64,000 nucleotides of DNA from the NCBI RefSeq assembly GCF_009912395.1, contig NZ_WNDO01000002.1:186001-250000 (forward strand), written 5' to 3'. A program made the translations under genes and the position numbers. Positions 28,042 through 37,777 of the stretch are shown piece after piece (the first letter of the stretch is position 1; each line of letters opens with the position of its first letter). Source of the stretch: Luteibacter sp. (GTDB lineage: Bacteria > Pseudomonadota > Gammaproteobacteria > Xanthomonadales > Rhodanobacteraceae). The notes under the pieces were generated by a model, which saw nothing but the letters and a program-made list of their open reading frames with translations, ran no database searches and was not told the origin of the DNA.

Positions 28042-28839
28042 TCAGTAGATTGGCTCGTTGCCGTAGGGATTCTTGGTGGGCTTGTTGAGCTGGCCGCCGT
28101 AGTTGGGGCTGTTGCCGAAAGTGGTGTCGCAAGTGGCCATCGTGTGGTCGCAGCCCGGGTAGCTGGCGACCACCGTGCCCGTGGCCAGCAACGCCGGCGT
28201 CAGCAGGGTGAGCGAGGTGCCTTTGTGCTCGGTGATGAAACGCCGTTCCTGGCCGCCGTTGGGCGTCGTCCAGACCAGCTCGCCGGCGGTGAACCAGCCG
28301 TCGGGCTTGCTTCCAAAGGCGGCCGCCGTGACCACGCGGCCGGCGACGTCGATGATCGTGGCGTCGATGCGGAACCGTTCCAGATCGACGTTGCACTCGC
28401 CCAGGCCGGCGCTGCCCAGCACGCGATCGCATTGCTTGGTCCAGCGCCGGTTGAGGCCGTTGGTCGACAGCAGCGCGGTCGGCGGCAGGCAATGGATCAT
28501 GGTGATGCCTTTGGGCTTGAACTGGACGCTGCCGATCGCGCCCTGCCAACGGATCTCCACTGCCTCGGCGCCTTTGCGCCGACGGTAGAGCAGCAGGTGG
28601 ACGTGGCCCATCGGCGAGGTGCCGCGAAACTGATCCAGCACCGGCAACGCCGTGGGCACGTCCAGATCCAGCGTGTTGCGCCCCGCGTCGGTGCTTTCGC
28701 TCAGCTTGCCGCGCTTGATCGGCGCCGACTGATAGGCCACGCCGCCGTAGACGATCGGCGTGCTGTCGGAGGTGTAGCCCCAGATCTGCGGGCCTCGGGC
28801 GAAGTGGTACCACTCGCTGTAGCGGGAAAACAGGCTCAT
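28042..28839 (-). CDS. Phage tail protein, BR0599/DUF2163 family
   Basis: The 265-residue protein belongs to a family found at the tail tip of B3/D3112-like phages. Conserved-looking parts are RGPQIWGYTSDSTPIVYGG at the N-terminus, a central WTKQCDRVLGSAGLGECNVDLE with paired cysteines, and the C-terminal PGCDHTMATCDTTFGNSPNYGG, which has the CDHxxxxC cluster typical of the family. It probably helps build the tail baseplate hub. Confidence 0.8.
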   Translation of the reverse strand: MSLFSRYSEWYHFARGPQIWGYTSDSTPIVYGGVAYQSAPIKRGKLSESTDAGRNTLDLDVPTALPVLDQFRGTSPMGHVHLLLYRRRKGAEAVEIRWQGAIGSVQFKPKGITMIHCLPPTALLSTNGLNRRWTKQCDRVLGSAGLGECNVDLERFRIDATIIDVAGRVVTAAAFGSKPDGWFTAGELVWTTPNGGQERRFITEHKGTSLTLLTPALLATGTVVASYPGCDHTMATCDTTFGNSPNYGGQLNKPTKNPYGNEPIY

Positions 28840-30546
28840 TTACGGTTCCTCGCGCGGCACGGCGGCAAACGTGGCCGCCGCCTTGGCCGTGCCTTCGATG
28901 TCGTGGGTGTGCTGGATCTCGACGACGTCGCTGCTCAAGGTCGCCAGCATCATCCAGCTGACTTGGCGTACCCGACGCCGGTCGATCGCCACGCCGAACG
29001 GCGTATCGATCGCCAACTGCTCGGTGCCGTCGACGGCCTCGCTCCAGGCGGTGACGCGGCGGTAGTACACCGTGCCGTCGACCAGCTCCAGGCGCAGGTG
29101 ACGCCGTCCGGGGCCACCCTGCAGATACCGCGTGTAACCCACCCAGCGCACCGTCAACGCGGTCGAGGTGGCGAGCACATCGGTGGTCAGGGTGAGATCG
29201 TCGGCCCAGCTCGGCACCCAGACCGCCTGCGCCCGCCCAGCGAGCCAGTACAGCAAGCTGCGGTGCGCGGTGCGTCGAGTGATGCCGTTGACCACCCAAT
29301 CCTGCCGCTGGGTCATCCACGGCAGCTTCGTGGTGTCGTAGAGCAATGGCGTGCTGGCATCGTTGTCGATCCACGTCATCTGGCGGCCGTAGCCGGCCGG
29401 GCGATCGCCAGTTTCGTTGGGCCGGTCCTCGAGCACGGGATATCCCAGGTAGCGCGCCGTTGGCGCGATAGCTGGCCAATCGCAGGGGGCCGCCGCCTGA
29501 AAGCGCACGCGGGCAGCGCTGATCGTACTGGTGTGCCGCGACAACGACGGGGCTTCGGTGAGCTGGGCGGGGCGGCACGGATACAGGCGACTGGCGACGG
29601 GCCACTCGCGCTGCGTAGGGTGCTTCAAGACGATGCCTTGCGCGGTGACCTCGGCTACCTCGATCACCTCGTACTCGGATGGGCTTGCCCAGATTGCCGC
29701 CAGACCGTCGATGACGTAATCGCGGCCGGTGGTGTCCACTGCGATCACGCTCGTGTCGGCCGGCACCACCTGGCGCAGCCAGTGCAGATCCGTCCACACC
29801 GGCAGCGCCCAGGTGCGTGCCGTCCAGGCGTAGAGCGCGGCCTCGAGGATCTGGCGTCCCGCATCGTCGCCAATTACCGAGAACTCCCACTGCCGGCGCG
29901 GGGTCTCACGGCAAGCCAGGCGTGTTTGCGTGCCGTCGTAGGCGGTTTGCACGTCGTTCAACCAGGACAGCGTTTCGGTGATGCCATCGGACCAATCCGG
30001 CGGAATCATCCACGCGATCAGGCGCACTCCAACGACGGAGGCGACTGGCACCTCGCCATCATCGAAGGTGTAACGCAACCGCGCGTTGATGGTCGGAGGG
30101 CCGTTAGGGCCGACCGCCACCGTCCAGGTCCGCGACTGCAAAGGCGCGAACGCGATTGGCAACGCTGAGGGCGCGGCGATGTCGATGCCGTCCGCGTTCT
30201 GCGCGTCGACCTGGCGCAAGGTCAGCGGCCGATCGCGCCAGGCATTCCACACGTAGAGCGAACGGGTTTGCGTGGTAGCCAGGTTGCCCACGTCCAGCAC
30301 CGCCGGCGCCACGTGGACGCGGTCGTAGTAATCGGTCAGGTAGTGCGACACCGGGACCGAGGTCAGCGCGCGCGGCGCCGCCGAGACCGGCAGCTGCGAG
30401 GTCACGGTGGTCGGCGACGGCGTCGGCAAGGACGACTCGTGCGGCGGCCAGTAGTCGGTGGCAAAGCCATGCATCGCCGGCGACAGCGCTGGATTGAGCA
30501 AGCCGCCTTGAAGGGCTTGCGGCAGGATGGCGGTTAGCGCGGCCAT
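28840..30546 (-). CDS. Large phage tail-tip protein, function unknown
   Basis: This 568-residue soluble protein has no domain I recognise with certainty. It begins with a Pro/Ser/Thr-rich segment and continues with beta-rich sequence containing many aromatic residues (RDRPLTLRQVDAQNADG, WTVAVGPNGPPTINARLRYTF, VVGVRLIAWMIPPDWSDGITETLSWL). Its position directly upstream of the BR0599-like gene matches a conserved structural gene of B3-like phages. Likely a baseplate/hub component. Confidence 0.7.
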   Translation of the reverse strand: MAALTAILPQALQGGLLNPALSPAMHGFATDYWPPHESSLPTPSPTTVTSQLPVSAAPRALTSVPVSHYLTDYYDRVHVAPAVLDVGNLATTQTRSLYVWNAWRDRPLTLRQVDAQNADGIDIAAPSALPIAFAPLQSRTWTVAVGPNGPPTINARLRYTFDDGEVPVASVVGVRLIAWMIPPDWSDGITETLSWLNDVQTAYDGTQTRLACRETPRRQWEFSVIGDDAGRQILEAALYAWTARTWALPVWTDLHWLRQVVPADTSVIAVDTTGRDYVIDGLAAIWASPSEYEVIEVAEVTAQGIVLKHPTQREWPVASRLYPCRPAQLTEAPSLSRHTSTISAARVRFQAAAPCDWPAIAPTARYLGYPVLEDRPNETGDRPAGYGRQMTWIDNDASTPLLYDTTKLPWMTQRQDWVVNGITRRTAHRSLLYWLAGRAQAVWVPSWADDLTLTTDVLATSTALTVRWVGYTRYLQGGPGRRHLRLELVDGTVYYRRVTAWSEAVDGTEQLAIDTPFGVAIDRRRVRQVSWMMLATLSSDVVEIQHTHDIEGTAKAAATFAAVPREEP

Positions 30547-30549
30547 CGC

Positions 30550-31458
30550 TTACGGACCGTCGTACCGAATCATCCAGCCGAAGGTGCCGGTGTCCTGTGC
30601 ACTGTTGGACTGGTCGGCCGAGCTGGCGTTCTTGCGGAAGAACGGGAACACCTTCCAGCGGTCCGGACCCAGGGTGATGATCTGGCCCGGCGTGTAGTTC
30701 GTGATGCGCATGTACCGGGCGTTTTTCAGATCCGCCACCATCGCCACCTTGGTTTCGGGCAACTGACGATACGGCTGGATTGGGATCGGCACGGTCTCAC
30801 CGTTCCATACGTTCGGCTGGCGAGTGATCAACGTGTCGATCGGGTTGACCGCGTTGGGCGCGACCCAGGCGTCGCCCACATCGATGAACGACGGCCGGCG
30901 CCAGTCCTGTTCGTTGGCGTAGTTCTGCCAGAACAAACCGGCCGGGGTGAACCACGTGCCCGTGCTGCCGTCGTTGGAAAAATCCGCCCCGGCATCGCGG
31001 ACGCCGATGGTCGTGCCCCGGGGCGGACCAGGCGCCGGGTTGTCACCGACCGCGCCGGTGTTACCACCGGCCCATGCACCGCCTCGGGTGCCCGTGGAGG
31101 TGGCGACGCCGAAGGCCAGCCACAGGTAGCAGTCCACGGCGTAGTTGATGACGGCGTACACCTCGATCGGATCATCGAAATAGAACAGCTCATAGGTCAC
31201 CGGCCAGACCAGGCCGACGTTGCCGATCTCGCGGATGTAGGCCTTGTTCGGGCTAGGGTTCAGCAACTTCCCCTTATCTGGATCGACGCTGCGACCCAGG
31301 CGCAGGGTCAGCGCCGCCCCCTCGACGGCCAGCAGGGCGTTGCACGCGCCCTTGCTGAGGGTCGCGCCGGTCAGCGTCCAGCCCTTGGCGGTGAGCGTGT
31401 TGACGATCGCCGAGCGGATGCTCGCCATGTCGTTGACAATGCCCGTGGTGTACGGCAT
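30550..31458 (-). CDS. Phage tail protein, function unknown
   Basis: A 302-residue protein. The N-terminal half (MASIRSAIVNTLTAKGWTLTGATLSKGACNALL split over residues 11-43) looks like an alpha/beta module; the middle has glycine-rich loops, the C-terminus an aromatic-rich region (WKVFPFFRKN ... FGWMIRYDG). It overlaps its upstream neighbour by 1 base. N-terminal resemblance to the next gene's product is weak, so a paralogous pair is only a possibility. Confidence 0.7.
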   Translation of the reverse strand: MPYTTGIVNDMASIRSAIVNTLTAKGWTLTGATLSKGACNALLAVEGAALTLRLGRSVDPDKGKLLNPSPNKAYIREIGNVGLVWPVTYELFYFDDPIEVYAVINYAVDCYLWLAFGVATSTGTRGGAWAGGNTGAVGDNPAPGPPRGTTIGVRDAGADFSNDGSTGTWFTPAGLFWQNYANEQDWRRPSFIDVGDAWVAPNAVNPIDTLITRQPNVWNGETVPIPIQPYRQLPETKVAMVADLKNARYMRITNYTPGQIITLGPDRWKVFPFFRKNASSADQSNSAQDTGTFGWMIRYDGP

Positions 31459-32318
31459 CAGGCGAGCCTCAGGAGCATGTAGTCATTGAAACCGTTGCGC
31501 GTGCCGTCCTGCAGGACGACGTAGGTGTCGCCGTTGATCACGGTGGTGTTCTCGGTGGCGTTGTCGTAGCCGCTGATGGCGTGGATGCCGTCCAGCGTGC
31601 CGTAGATGTTGGGACCGGCGTCATTGAGGCTCACCGCAAGCGGCACGTACGTGCCGTTGTTGTCGCGGATCTGGTTGGTGGTCGTGAGATACAGGTTGTT
31701 CCACGGCCAGCAGTCCACATTCCGCCAGCTGCCGTCGACAAAGCGGATCGCAAACCCCGGGCGCGTGCCCTTGTAGGGCATCGATAGCGAGGGATCGCTG
31801 AAGCGGATCGGCTGCGGCCCCTTGAACAGACCGCCCACGCAGATCGGGTATGGGTACTGGTCAGGCCGTGCCTGTGGGAAGAAGTAGCCGCCGTAGCCGG
31901 GCACGTACACCGGTGTGCCGACCTTTAGGCCGAACGTGACGCGCTGAGCGTTGGCGACCAGCCAGTAATCGATGCGGCGGTTATGCGCCGGCACGCCCAT
32001 CTCGTTGTAGCCGGGCTGCGCATCGAACGCGTTGCCGGCGACGTAACCGGTGAATGCCGCGCAGGTGAGGTTGTAATAGTCGGCATTGACGTTCTGGTAC
32101 GTCCGAAAGCCGCAGTAGATCTGCTGATCGCCCGACAGGCCAGAGCCGCGCAGGATCAGCTCGCGCATCACGGTGTTATCGGTATACGGACCGGGGTTGC
32201 GATAGCGCAGCGTCTCCCAGCCATTGGCCTCCGCGAGGGCCTTGATCTCGAGCAGCATCTGCCAGTGCGCGATGCCCTCGCTGCCGGTGTTGTCGACAAA
32301 CCCTACCTTGAATGCCAC
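31458..32318 (-). CDS. Phage distal tail protein, function unknown
   Basis: The 286-residue protein starts MAFKVGFVDNTGSEGIAHWQMLLEIKALAEANGWETLRY, typical of a family of phage tail proteins that lies just behind the tape measure gene in Mu-like siphoviruses. It is aromatic- and Asn-rich (YLTTTNQIRDNNGTYVPL), as expected of an extracellular beta-structured protein. Its start lies 4 bases after the tape-measure stop. Confidence 0.72.
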   Translation of the reverse strand: MAFKVGFVDNTGSEGIAHWQMLLEIKALAEANGWETLRYRNPGPYTDNTVMRELILRGSGLSGDQQIYCGFRTYQNVNADYYNLTCAAFTGYVAGNAFDAQPGYNEMGVPAHNRRIDYWLVANAQRVTFGLKVGTPVYVPGYGGYFFPQARPDQYPYPICVGGLFKGPQPIRFSDPSLSMPYKGTRPGFAIRFVDGSWRNVDCWPWNNLYLTTTNQIRDNNGTYVPLAVSLNDAGPNIYGTLDGIHAISGYDNATENTTVINGDTYVVLQDGTRNGFNDYMLLRLA

Positions 32319-32322
32319 CGGC

Positions 32323-35300
32323 TTAACCTCCGATTCGCTGTTTGATGGTCGCGCCGTTGCGCGAAATGAGGTTCAAGAACACAGCCTCGCCGTCCGCACT
32401 GTCCAGGTAGTCGCCGAACAGCGCGGGATCGACCTGGTTGACTGCGCGGAACGAGATCTGCGGCACGCCGCCGGCCAGGGCCGGGGCATTGAAGCGAGGC
32501 AGCGACGGCGAGGGCAAACGCGACGGGGCCGGCACGCCGGACAGACCGCTCACCAGGCCGCCGTTGGCATAGCCCCGCATGGCCCAGCGATCGATCGCAT
32601 CCATACCCTGGGTGTGGAAGTCACGCATGAAGGCCAACGCTCCGGGCTGGGCCAACCGGAAGGCCGGCTGCACGTACTCGCCGGCATGCACCACGCCGGC
32701 GACGTCGTACTTGCCGCCTGGCCCGGTGAAACCGCCTTCCGCAAAGAGAGAGGCGCTCTTGGCCGTGTTGGCGATCAGTAAGGTAGTGGCCGCCGCCTGC
32801 AACGCCGCAGCGTTCACGCCGATCGCCACGGCCGCCGCACCGACCGCCCCACCGGCGACGGCGAGCTTGGCCGCACCCTGACCGACGTCGTTGGTCTGAT
32901 CGCCGCCACCGGCGAGCGACTTCAGGCCGTTGATCGCCTGTGTCGCGATCGCGCGCGCGGCGACCTGAGCAAGGCTCGCCGTGACCGTCGTGGCCAGATT
33001 GCGGAACGCCTGACCCACCGTCATCGTTCGGTTGGCCAAGCCTTCCAACGACTGCTCCAGGCCCGAGGTCAGACCGCTATCGAAGGCGGCCTTCGCGTCA
33101 TTGGTCTGCAGCTTCAGCCGGGCCACTTCGGCTTCGACGTTGCGCAGCGCTTCGACGTCGCGCGGATTGCCGCTGACGTCGGTCAGCTCGCGATACTTCG
33201 GAATCAGGCCGTCGAGCGCATTACCGGTAGCCAGGTGCAGATCGAGAATCCGCTGCCGCGCGGTGTATTCGCTGATGAGTCCGGCAGCCTGCTCCGCCTG
33301 GATGTTCTGTTCCTGACGCGACTGGTCGGCCAGGATGGCCTGCACCTGCTGCTGCAACGCCTGCAGCTGCGACTGCGCCTCGCTGACGTTGATGAGCTTC
33401 TTGACCAGGGCGACGCCAGCGGTATCGCTACGACGCTCCAGGTCGGCCAGCAGGTCACCGTATTGCGCCTGGAATTGCAGCTTCGCTGCACCGGCCTGAT
33501 CACCGGTGGCCTGCATAAGACCGATCTGCACTTTCTGCTGCTGGTCCGCCAACGCCTTGTCGCGCGCCGTGGCCGCCAGTTCCTGAATCTTAGACACCTG
33601 CTCCTGGACCTGCGCGATGTCACCACCGGCCTTGATCGCTTTGCCGCCGGCCGCGCTGGCATCGATCATCGCCTTGGTGTACTTGTCCCAAATCGCAGTG
33701 ACCGGACCCAGCGCCGTATTGCCCAAGCCGAGAATCTGTTCTTGCAGCTGCTTTTGCGCCTCGGCCAGGGCGTTGGAGGTGTCCTTGACCTTCGGGTCGG
33801 CGTAGCGTTTGTTGATCTCGGTACGGATGCGGTCCCAGCCGGGGCCTTGCGGCTCATCGGCCACTGGACCGTTGAAGTTCACCCCGTCGGGCAGCTTGCC
33901 GCCCGCCAGGTGCGTGTTGTAAAGCGCGGTGGCGGCCTTGTTGAGCGCGTTTTGCCGCTCCACGGCCTTATCCAGACTGCCAACCAAGGCATCGATGTAG
34001 GCGGCGCCTTCATTGCCTTCGGACTGAACCCGGTTGCGCACGCGTTCGGCCGCCGCCGCGTTATCGGAGGCGGCTTGCAGGTTCTTGAGCGACCCGACCT
34101 GCTGGTCGATGTAAGCGATGGCCGCCTGTTGGCCCTTGAAGGCCTTGCCATCGACGTACTGGTATCCGTTGGGATGGACGTCATCGGACTGGATTTCGTT
34201 GCGCTTGCCTTCGTAGTACGACAGCTGTGCCGCGTTGTCGGTACGGCCTAGATTTTTAAGCTTCTCCCAATAGTCCTGTACCGCTGTGGATACCGAGCGC
34301 CATGCACGCTCGATCGTGCCCAGGTTCTCCACGTCGCGTTGCCGGCGCTGTTCAAGTGCATTGGCCAGGGTACGCTGTGCCAACGCGGCCGCTTCGCTTT
34401 CCTGACCTTGCCGTTGGAGCACAGCGATCTGCTGATACGTGGTCGTTTGCAGGAAGTGGTACTGCTTATCCAGCTCCTGAATCGCGCGCACCGGGTCCTC
34501 CTGTAAGCGGACGATATGCTGCACGGCCTGATCGATGCTTTGATCGGTCAACTGCGCCATGGCAACAGCCGCACGCGCCGCATCGCCCAGGCTATCGGCG
34601 CCGACGCGTCCGGAGGCGGCCAGCTGGGTGACGGCCGAACGTGCGGTCGAGAATGAGCCGCTGGTCGCGCCCAAGGTGCCGATGAGCGATTGCAGGTTGG
34701 CCGAGGACGTACTGGCGTAGTTTCCCGTCGCCTCGATCGCGCGATTGAGTTCGTGCTCTTCGGTGTACCCCTTGACGACGGCCGCGACCAACATGCCCAC
34801 GGCCGCCACGCCCAGCGCGATGCCAGCGCCCATCGGCGTGAACGCGGCGCCGATCAAGCCTGTCGCGTTGGCCAAGGTCAACGCGGATTGTTCGAATCGA
34901 CCCCACTGGCCGGTCGCGATGTCCTTGGCGAGCAAGCCCATCTCACGACGCGCCATGGACGAGTTGAGCGACAGCTTGTGCGCAGACTCCGCCGGCCCTT
35001 CCAGGGCGTCGCGCTTGTCCTGGATGCCCACCATGGCCTTGGCGAACTGGTCGGCGCTGATGGCCCCGCTGCGCTGCGCGGCTTCGAGTTTTCCCTGATC
35101 AGCATTGAGCCGCTCCAACGCGGTTTGCGCCGGCGCATACCGCGCGAGCAACTGATCCATTTCGGCGCGCAGGCGCTGTTGCTGCTGGACAAGAGAGACC
35201 GTGCCCTGGGCGTATTCGTCTTCGGTGATCGCGCCACGCTCAAGCGCGGTATCGAGCGTTGCCTGGCGGCTGGCTACATCGGCCAGCGAAGCGGCCTGGG

Positions 35301-36108
35301 TTTCCAAAATCGCCTGCGCCCGACTGGCTTCGGCCATGAACTCGACCACTGCATCGCGCTGCCGCTGATACTGCGCGGCCGAAGCGGCCCGCGCGGCAGC
35401 ATCGCGCTGCGTGGCCTGCTCGCTGGTCTGAGAGGCCGATGCCGCACGCGTTGACGCAGCCACGGCGTCATCGAGCGCGCGTTGCTGCGCGACGCTCGCG
35501 GCCACCATGTCACGAATACGTACCGCCGCCTGCGCTTCGCTTTCACCCTGTGCCTGGAGCGCCGCTGACGTCGCCTTGGCCGAGGCCGCCGCACCCTGTT
35601 CGCCGGAGGCCTTCTCGCGCGCGGCGGCGGCCGCATCACGGCGCTGTGATGCGACCTGACTCTCGGCCTGGCCGAGGGCCTGCGCTGACGAGGCGGCAGT
35701 CTTCGACGCGGAGGCGGCGGCCTGTTCGGCGGCCGCCTGCTCGCGGGTAGTCGCCACCACGCCCTCGGCCTGAGCGGCCACGGCGGTCTCGGCGGTAGCG
35801 AGCTGCTGAACGCTTTGCGCCGCGTCCTGGCTCGCCCTGGCGACCTGCTCGGTGGCTGCGGCCGCTTCGCCCGAGTGACTCGCGGTGGCGGCCAATCGCT
35901 GATCCATGCTTTGCAGCACCTGGACCATTTGGCTAACGCTGACCAGCAACGCATCCATGCGCTGGCCAGCGCGGCCGACGGCGGTGCCCGTGGTGTCCGC
36001 CTGCTGGGCGGTACCACTTAGCGAACCCTGCAACTTCTCCACCCCGGCCGCCGCCGAGGCCAGGTCGGCCTTAATGCGTAGCGCGATGTCGAGCGTGCGA
36101 TCGGTCAC
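32323..36108 (-). CDS. Tail tape measure protein
   Basis: At 1261 residues, this sets tail length. Residues about 1-330 are almost pure Ala/Gln/Ser-rich coiled coil (many QATLDTAL and AAAASAxA heptads). A tape-measure domain with DAARAAVAMAQLTDQSIDQAVQHIVRLQEDPVRAIQEL follows, then further coiled coils, a hydrophobic segment (GIALGVAAVGMLVAAVV at about 430), and a C-terminal FAEGGFTGPGGKYDVAGVVHAGEYV motif found at the end of many tape measures. It is preceded by the frameshifted chaperone gene, as in lambda. Confidence 0.93.
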   Translation of the reverse strand: MTDRTLDIALRIKADLASAAAGVEKLQGSLSGTAQQADTTGTAVGRAGQRMDALLVSVSQMVQVLQSMDQRLAATASHSGEAAAATEQVARASQDAAQSVQQLATAETAVAAQAEGVVATTREQAAAEQAAASASKTAASSAQALGQAESQVASQRRDAAAAAREKASGEQGAAASAKATSAALQAQGESEAQAAVRIRDMVAASVAQQRALDDAVAASTRAASASQTSEQATQRDAAARAASAAQYQRQRDAVVEFMAEASRAQAILETQAASLADVASRQATLDTALERGAITEDEYAQGTVSLVQQQQRLRAEMDQLLARYAPAQTALERLNADQGKLEAAQRSGAISADQFAKAMVGIQDKRDALEGPAESAHKLSLNSSMARREMGLLAKDIATGQWGRFEQSALTLANATGLIGAAFTPMGAGIALGVAAVGMLVAAVVKGYTEEHELNRAIEATGNYASTSSANLQSLIGTLGATSGSFSTARSAVTQLAASGRVGADSLGDAARAAVAMAQLTDQSIDQAVQHIVRLQEDPVRAIQELDKQYHFLQTTTYQQIAVLQRQGQESEAAALAQRTLANALEQRRQRDVENLGTIERAWRSVSTAVQDYWEKLKNLGRTDNAAQLSYYEGKRNEIQSDDVHPNGYQYVDGKAFKGQQAAIAYIDQQVGSLKNLQAASDNAAAAERVRNRVQSEGNEGAAYIDALVGSLDKAVERQNALNKAATALYNTHLAGGKLPDGVNFNGPVADEPQGPGWDRIRTEINKRYADPKVKDTSNALAEAQKQLQEQILGLGNTALGPVTAIWDKYTKAMIDASAAGGKAIKAGGDIAQVQEQVSKIQELAATARDKALADQQQKVQIGLMQATGDQAGAAKLQFQAQYGDLLADLERRSDTAGVALVKKLINVSEAQSQLQALQQQVQAILADQSRQEQNIQAEQAAGLISEYTARQRILDLHLATGNALDGLIPKYRELTDVSGNPRDVEALRNVEAEVARLKLQTNDAKAAFDSGLTSGLEQSLEGLANRTMTVGQAFRNLATTVTASLAQVAARAIATQAINGLKSLAGGGDQTNDVGQGAAKLAVAGGAVGAAAVAIGVNAAALQAAATTLLIANTAKSASLFAEGGFTGPGGKYDVAGVVHAGEYVQPAFRLAQPGALAFMRDFHTQGMDAIDRWAMRGYANGGLVSGLSGVPAPSRLPSPSLPRFNAPALAGGVPQISFRAVNQVDPALFGDYLDSADGEAVFLNLISRNGATIKQRIGG

Positions 36109-36132
36109 AGGGCATTCCGGCGAAAGGGTGGA

Positions 36133-36423
36133 TTAACGAAGGCGGCGAAGCGTGTTGACGAAGCGGGTCATGGCCTCGAAGCCTTCCTTGCTTTGCGATC
36201 CGGCGAAGGCCATCGTGGCGGTCTCCACCAGGTCCGCGCGCTGGCGAGCGCGACGCACCTGCGCGCGCTCATAGAACAAAATCAGTTGGTGCTCGGTGTA
36301 GCGACCGAGTCGCTCGACGGGTCCGTACCCTGCGTCGATGAGAGCGTCGTAGACGTCGGCCCAGCGCTGGGCATCGCGTCCCGTGCGCTGCGTTCCTGCC
36401 ACCGCCGAACGACTTGCCGAAGA
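36133..36423 (-). CDS. -1 frame extension of the tail assembly chaperone (GT-type)
   Basis: This frame (96 residues after the shift) has normal protein composition (GRDAQRWADVYDALIDAGYGPVERLGRYTEHQLILFYERAQ split over its first half) and lacks its own Shine-Dalgarno. It is reached by a -1 slip on T TTT TTT at 36429-36423 from the upstream frame, giving a 226-residue fusion. This mirrors lambda gpG-T, where the fused T domain contacts the tape measure, encoded next here. Confidence 0.75.
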   Translation of the reverse strand, partial: SSASRSAVAGTQRTGRDAQRWADVYDALIDAGYGPVERLGRYTEHQLILFYERAQVRRARQRADLVETATMAFAGSQSKEGFEAMTRFVNTLRRLR

Positions 36424-36812
36424 AAAAAAGGGCCGCACACTGTCCACCAGGCTTGGACCAGGTCGTCGCCGTCACGGTCGTTCAGCGCCGCCACCCACGC
36501 CGGATCGCGATCCACACTGACTGCGATCGCTTGGCGCATCAGGTCCACATGGGTACCCAGCACGTCGTAGACGTCTTCGGCCAGCGGCTTGGTGACGATC
36601 AAGGTGCACAAGTCGGCGATCAGTGGCGCGACCACCGGGCGCAGGCGCATGCCTTCGATGAAACCGTATTCACGAACCGTGATCGACTCCCCGGCGATGG
36701 GCAGGGTGATGTCGGGATGGAGGACGCTCAGATCGTCCTGGCCCACGGCCGCTTCGGGTGCGGCAGACGCGACAGCGGCGGCGATGTCACTGGGATCGAC
36801 TTTACGGGCCAT
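36282..36812 (-). CDS. Tail assembly chaperone, frame-0 product (G-type)
   Basis: The 176-residue protein lies between the tail tube and tape measure genes, the standard place for the tail chaperone. It begins MARKVDPSDIAAAVASAAPEAAVGQDDLSVLHP and includes a helical block with LRPVVAPLIADLCTLIV and RDPAWVAALNDRDGDDLVQAWWTV. After residue 130 the frame-0 tail becomes Ser/Thr rich and looks unconstrained, as expected beyond a frameshift site. Confidence 0.8.
   Translation of the reverse strand: MARKVDPSDIAAAVASAAPEAAVGQDDLSVLHPDITLPIAGESITVREYGFIEGMRLRPVVAPLIADLCTLIVTKPLAEDVYDVLGTHVDLMRQAIAVSVDRDPAWVAALNDRDGDDLVQAWWTVCGPFFLRQVVRRWQERSARDAMPSAGPTSTTLSSTQGTDPSSDSVATPSTN
36423..36429 (-). promoter_or_regulatory. 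Programmed -1 ribosomal frameshift site
   Basis: On the minus strand, codons CCT TTT TTT give the in-frame heptamer T TTT TTT (X XXY YYZ). The -1 frame is open to 36133. The position, in the chaperone gene just ahead of the tape measure, matches the conserved G/GT frameshift of long-tailed phages. Confidence 0.8.
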
Positions 36813-37018
36813 GGTGCGAGACTCCTTGGGGCGGGCATGGGTGATGCCAGCGAAGACGAAAGGCGAGAAGGTGTTGGACGGTCTCGCGACGAATAGATCG
36901 CGGCGCGGGATAGGCCGGCGTCATCGGGATGCAACATGTCGCCGGGGCCAGGAAAAGCACATCGCGGGCCGAATGACGGTCCGCGATATGGCGTGGACGC
37001 GGCGCGCGCGACATGGAC

Positions 37019-37777
37019 TCACGCGACCTTGGGTAGCTCCGCCCGCCAATAGCCGCCGTACTCGGCCTTGCTGGCGTTGACCACGTCCAGCAGCAGGGAG
37101 CCGGAGAGCTTCAGCAGGCCGTGGCTGTCTTGGATAAGGCCGATGTCGCTGACCGGATCGAACTGCATGCGGTACATCTGCGCACGCATCCGCGAGTTGT
37201 CGATCGTGTTGATGCCGTCGAATACGCCGTATTTCTCGATGGACGGGATCGTGAAGGCCGCCACGTTGGTGCTTGCGCCGTACGCGTAGTTGCCCAGGAA
37301 CGGCTGCTTGAAGCCATCCACCTTCAGGATCTTGACCAGGCTGGCTTCCGGCGAGTCGATCACATAGTCCTGGTTCAGGACCAGCGGCTTGGGCTGCGCG
37401 TCGGTGCTGTCGGTCAACGCGAGCGTGCTCAGATCACGATGGTCGAGCATGAAGGTATCGCCGGCGAGCGCGGGGGGCAGCTTCTCGGCCGTCACCGTGC
37501 CGGCCGGCACATCGATCACGGTACCGGCGAGCGCCAGGGCCAGCGTCTTGGCGTCGAAGTAGCGCAGGCTCAGCTCGAAGGTCGCCTTGAGCGCCTTGCG
37601 CATGCTCGACGCCGTGCCGCGATTGCCCGTGTAGTTCTCACTGATTTCGTCCTTGTCCTGCGAGAACTTCAGGGTCAGGTCGGGCGCATCGCCTGCCCAC
37701 GCCAGCGCGCCGGGACGGCCGGTGAGCAGACGGTCGGCCAGCATGACCCTGCCCTGGAGCGAGTAGTAAGTGCTCAT
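37019..37777 (-). CDS. Major tail tube protein
   Basis: This 252-residue protein is the first large tail gene after the head-tail connectors and precedes the chaperone, so it is the probable tube subunit. The sequence is beta-rich: MSTYYSLQGRVMLADR, LTLKFSQDKDEISENYTGNRG, FELSLRYFDAKTLALALAG, and a C-terminal MYRMQFDPVSDIGLIQDSHG. There is no sheath gene next to it, supporting a non-contractile tail. The 206-bp gap after it contains a strong hairpin (36961-36987). Confidence 0.8.
   Translation of the reverse strand: MSTYYSLQGRVMLADRLLTGRPGALAWAGDAPDLTLKFSQDKDEISENYTGNRGTASSMRKALKATFELSLRYFDAKTLALALAGTVIDVPAGTVTAEKLPPALAGDTFMLDHRDLSTLALTDSTDAQPKPLVLNQDYVIDSPEASLVKILKVDGFKQPFLGNYAYGASTNVAAFTIPSIEKYGVFDGINTIDNSRMRAQMYRMQFDPVSDIGLIQDSHGLLKLSGSLLLDVVNASKAEYGGYWRAELPKVA

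Noticed and set aside
36802-37014. 70-codon frame between tail tube and chaperone genes
   Set aside because: Arg/Pro/His-rich composition, poor start context and overlap with the chaperone start; a strong hairpin (36961-36987) explains the gap better.
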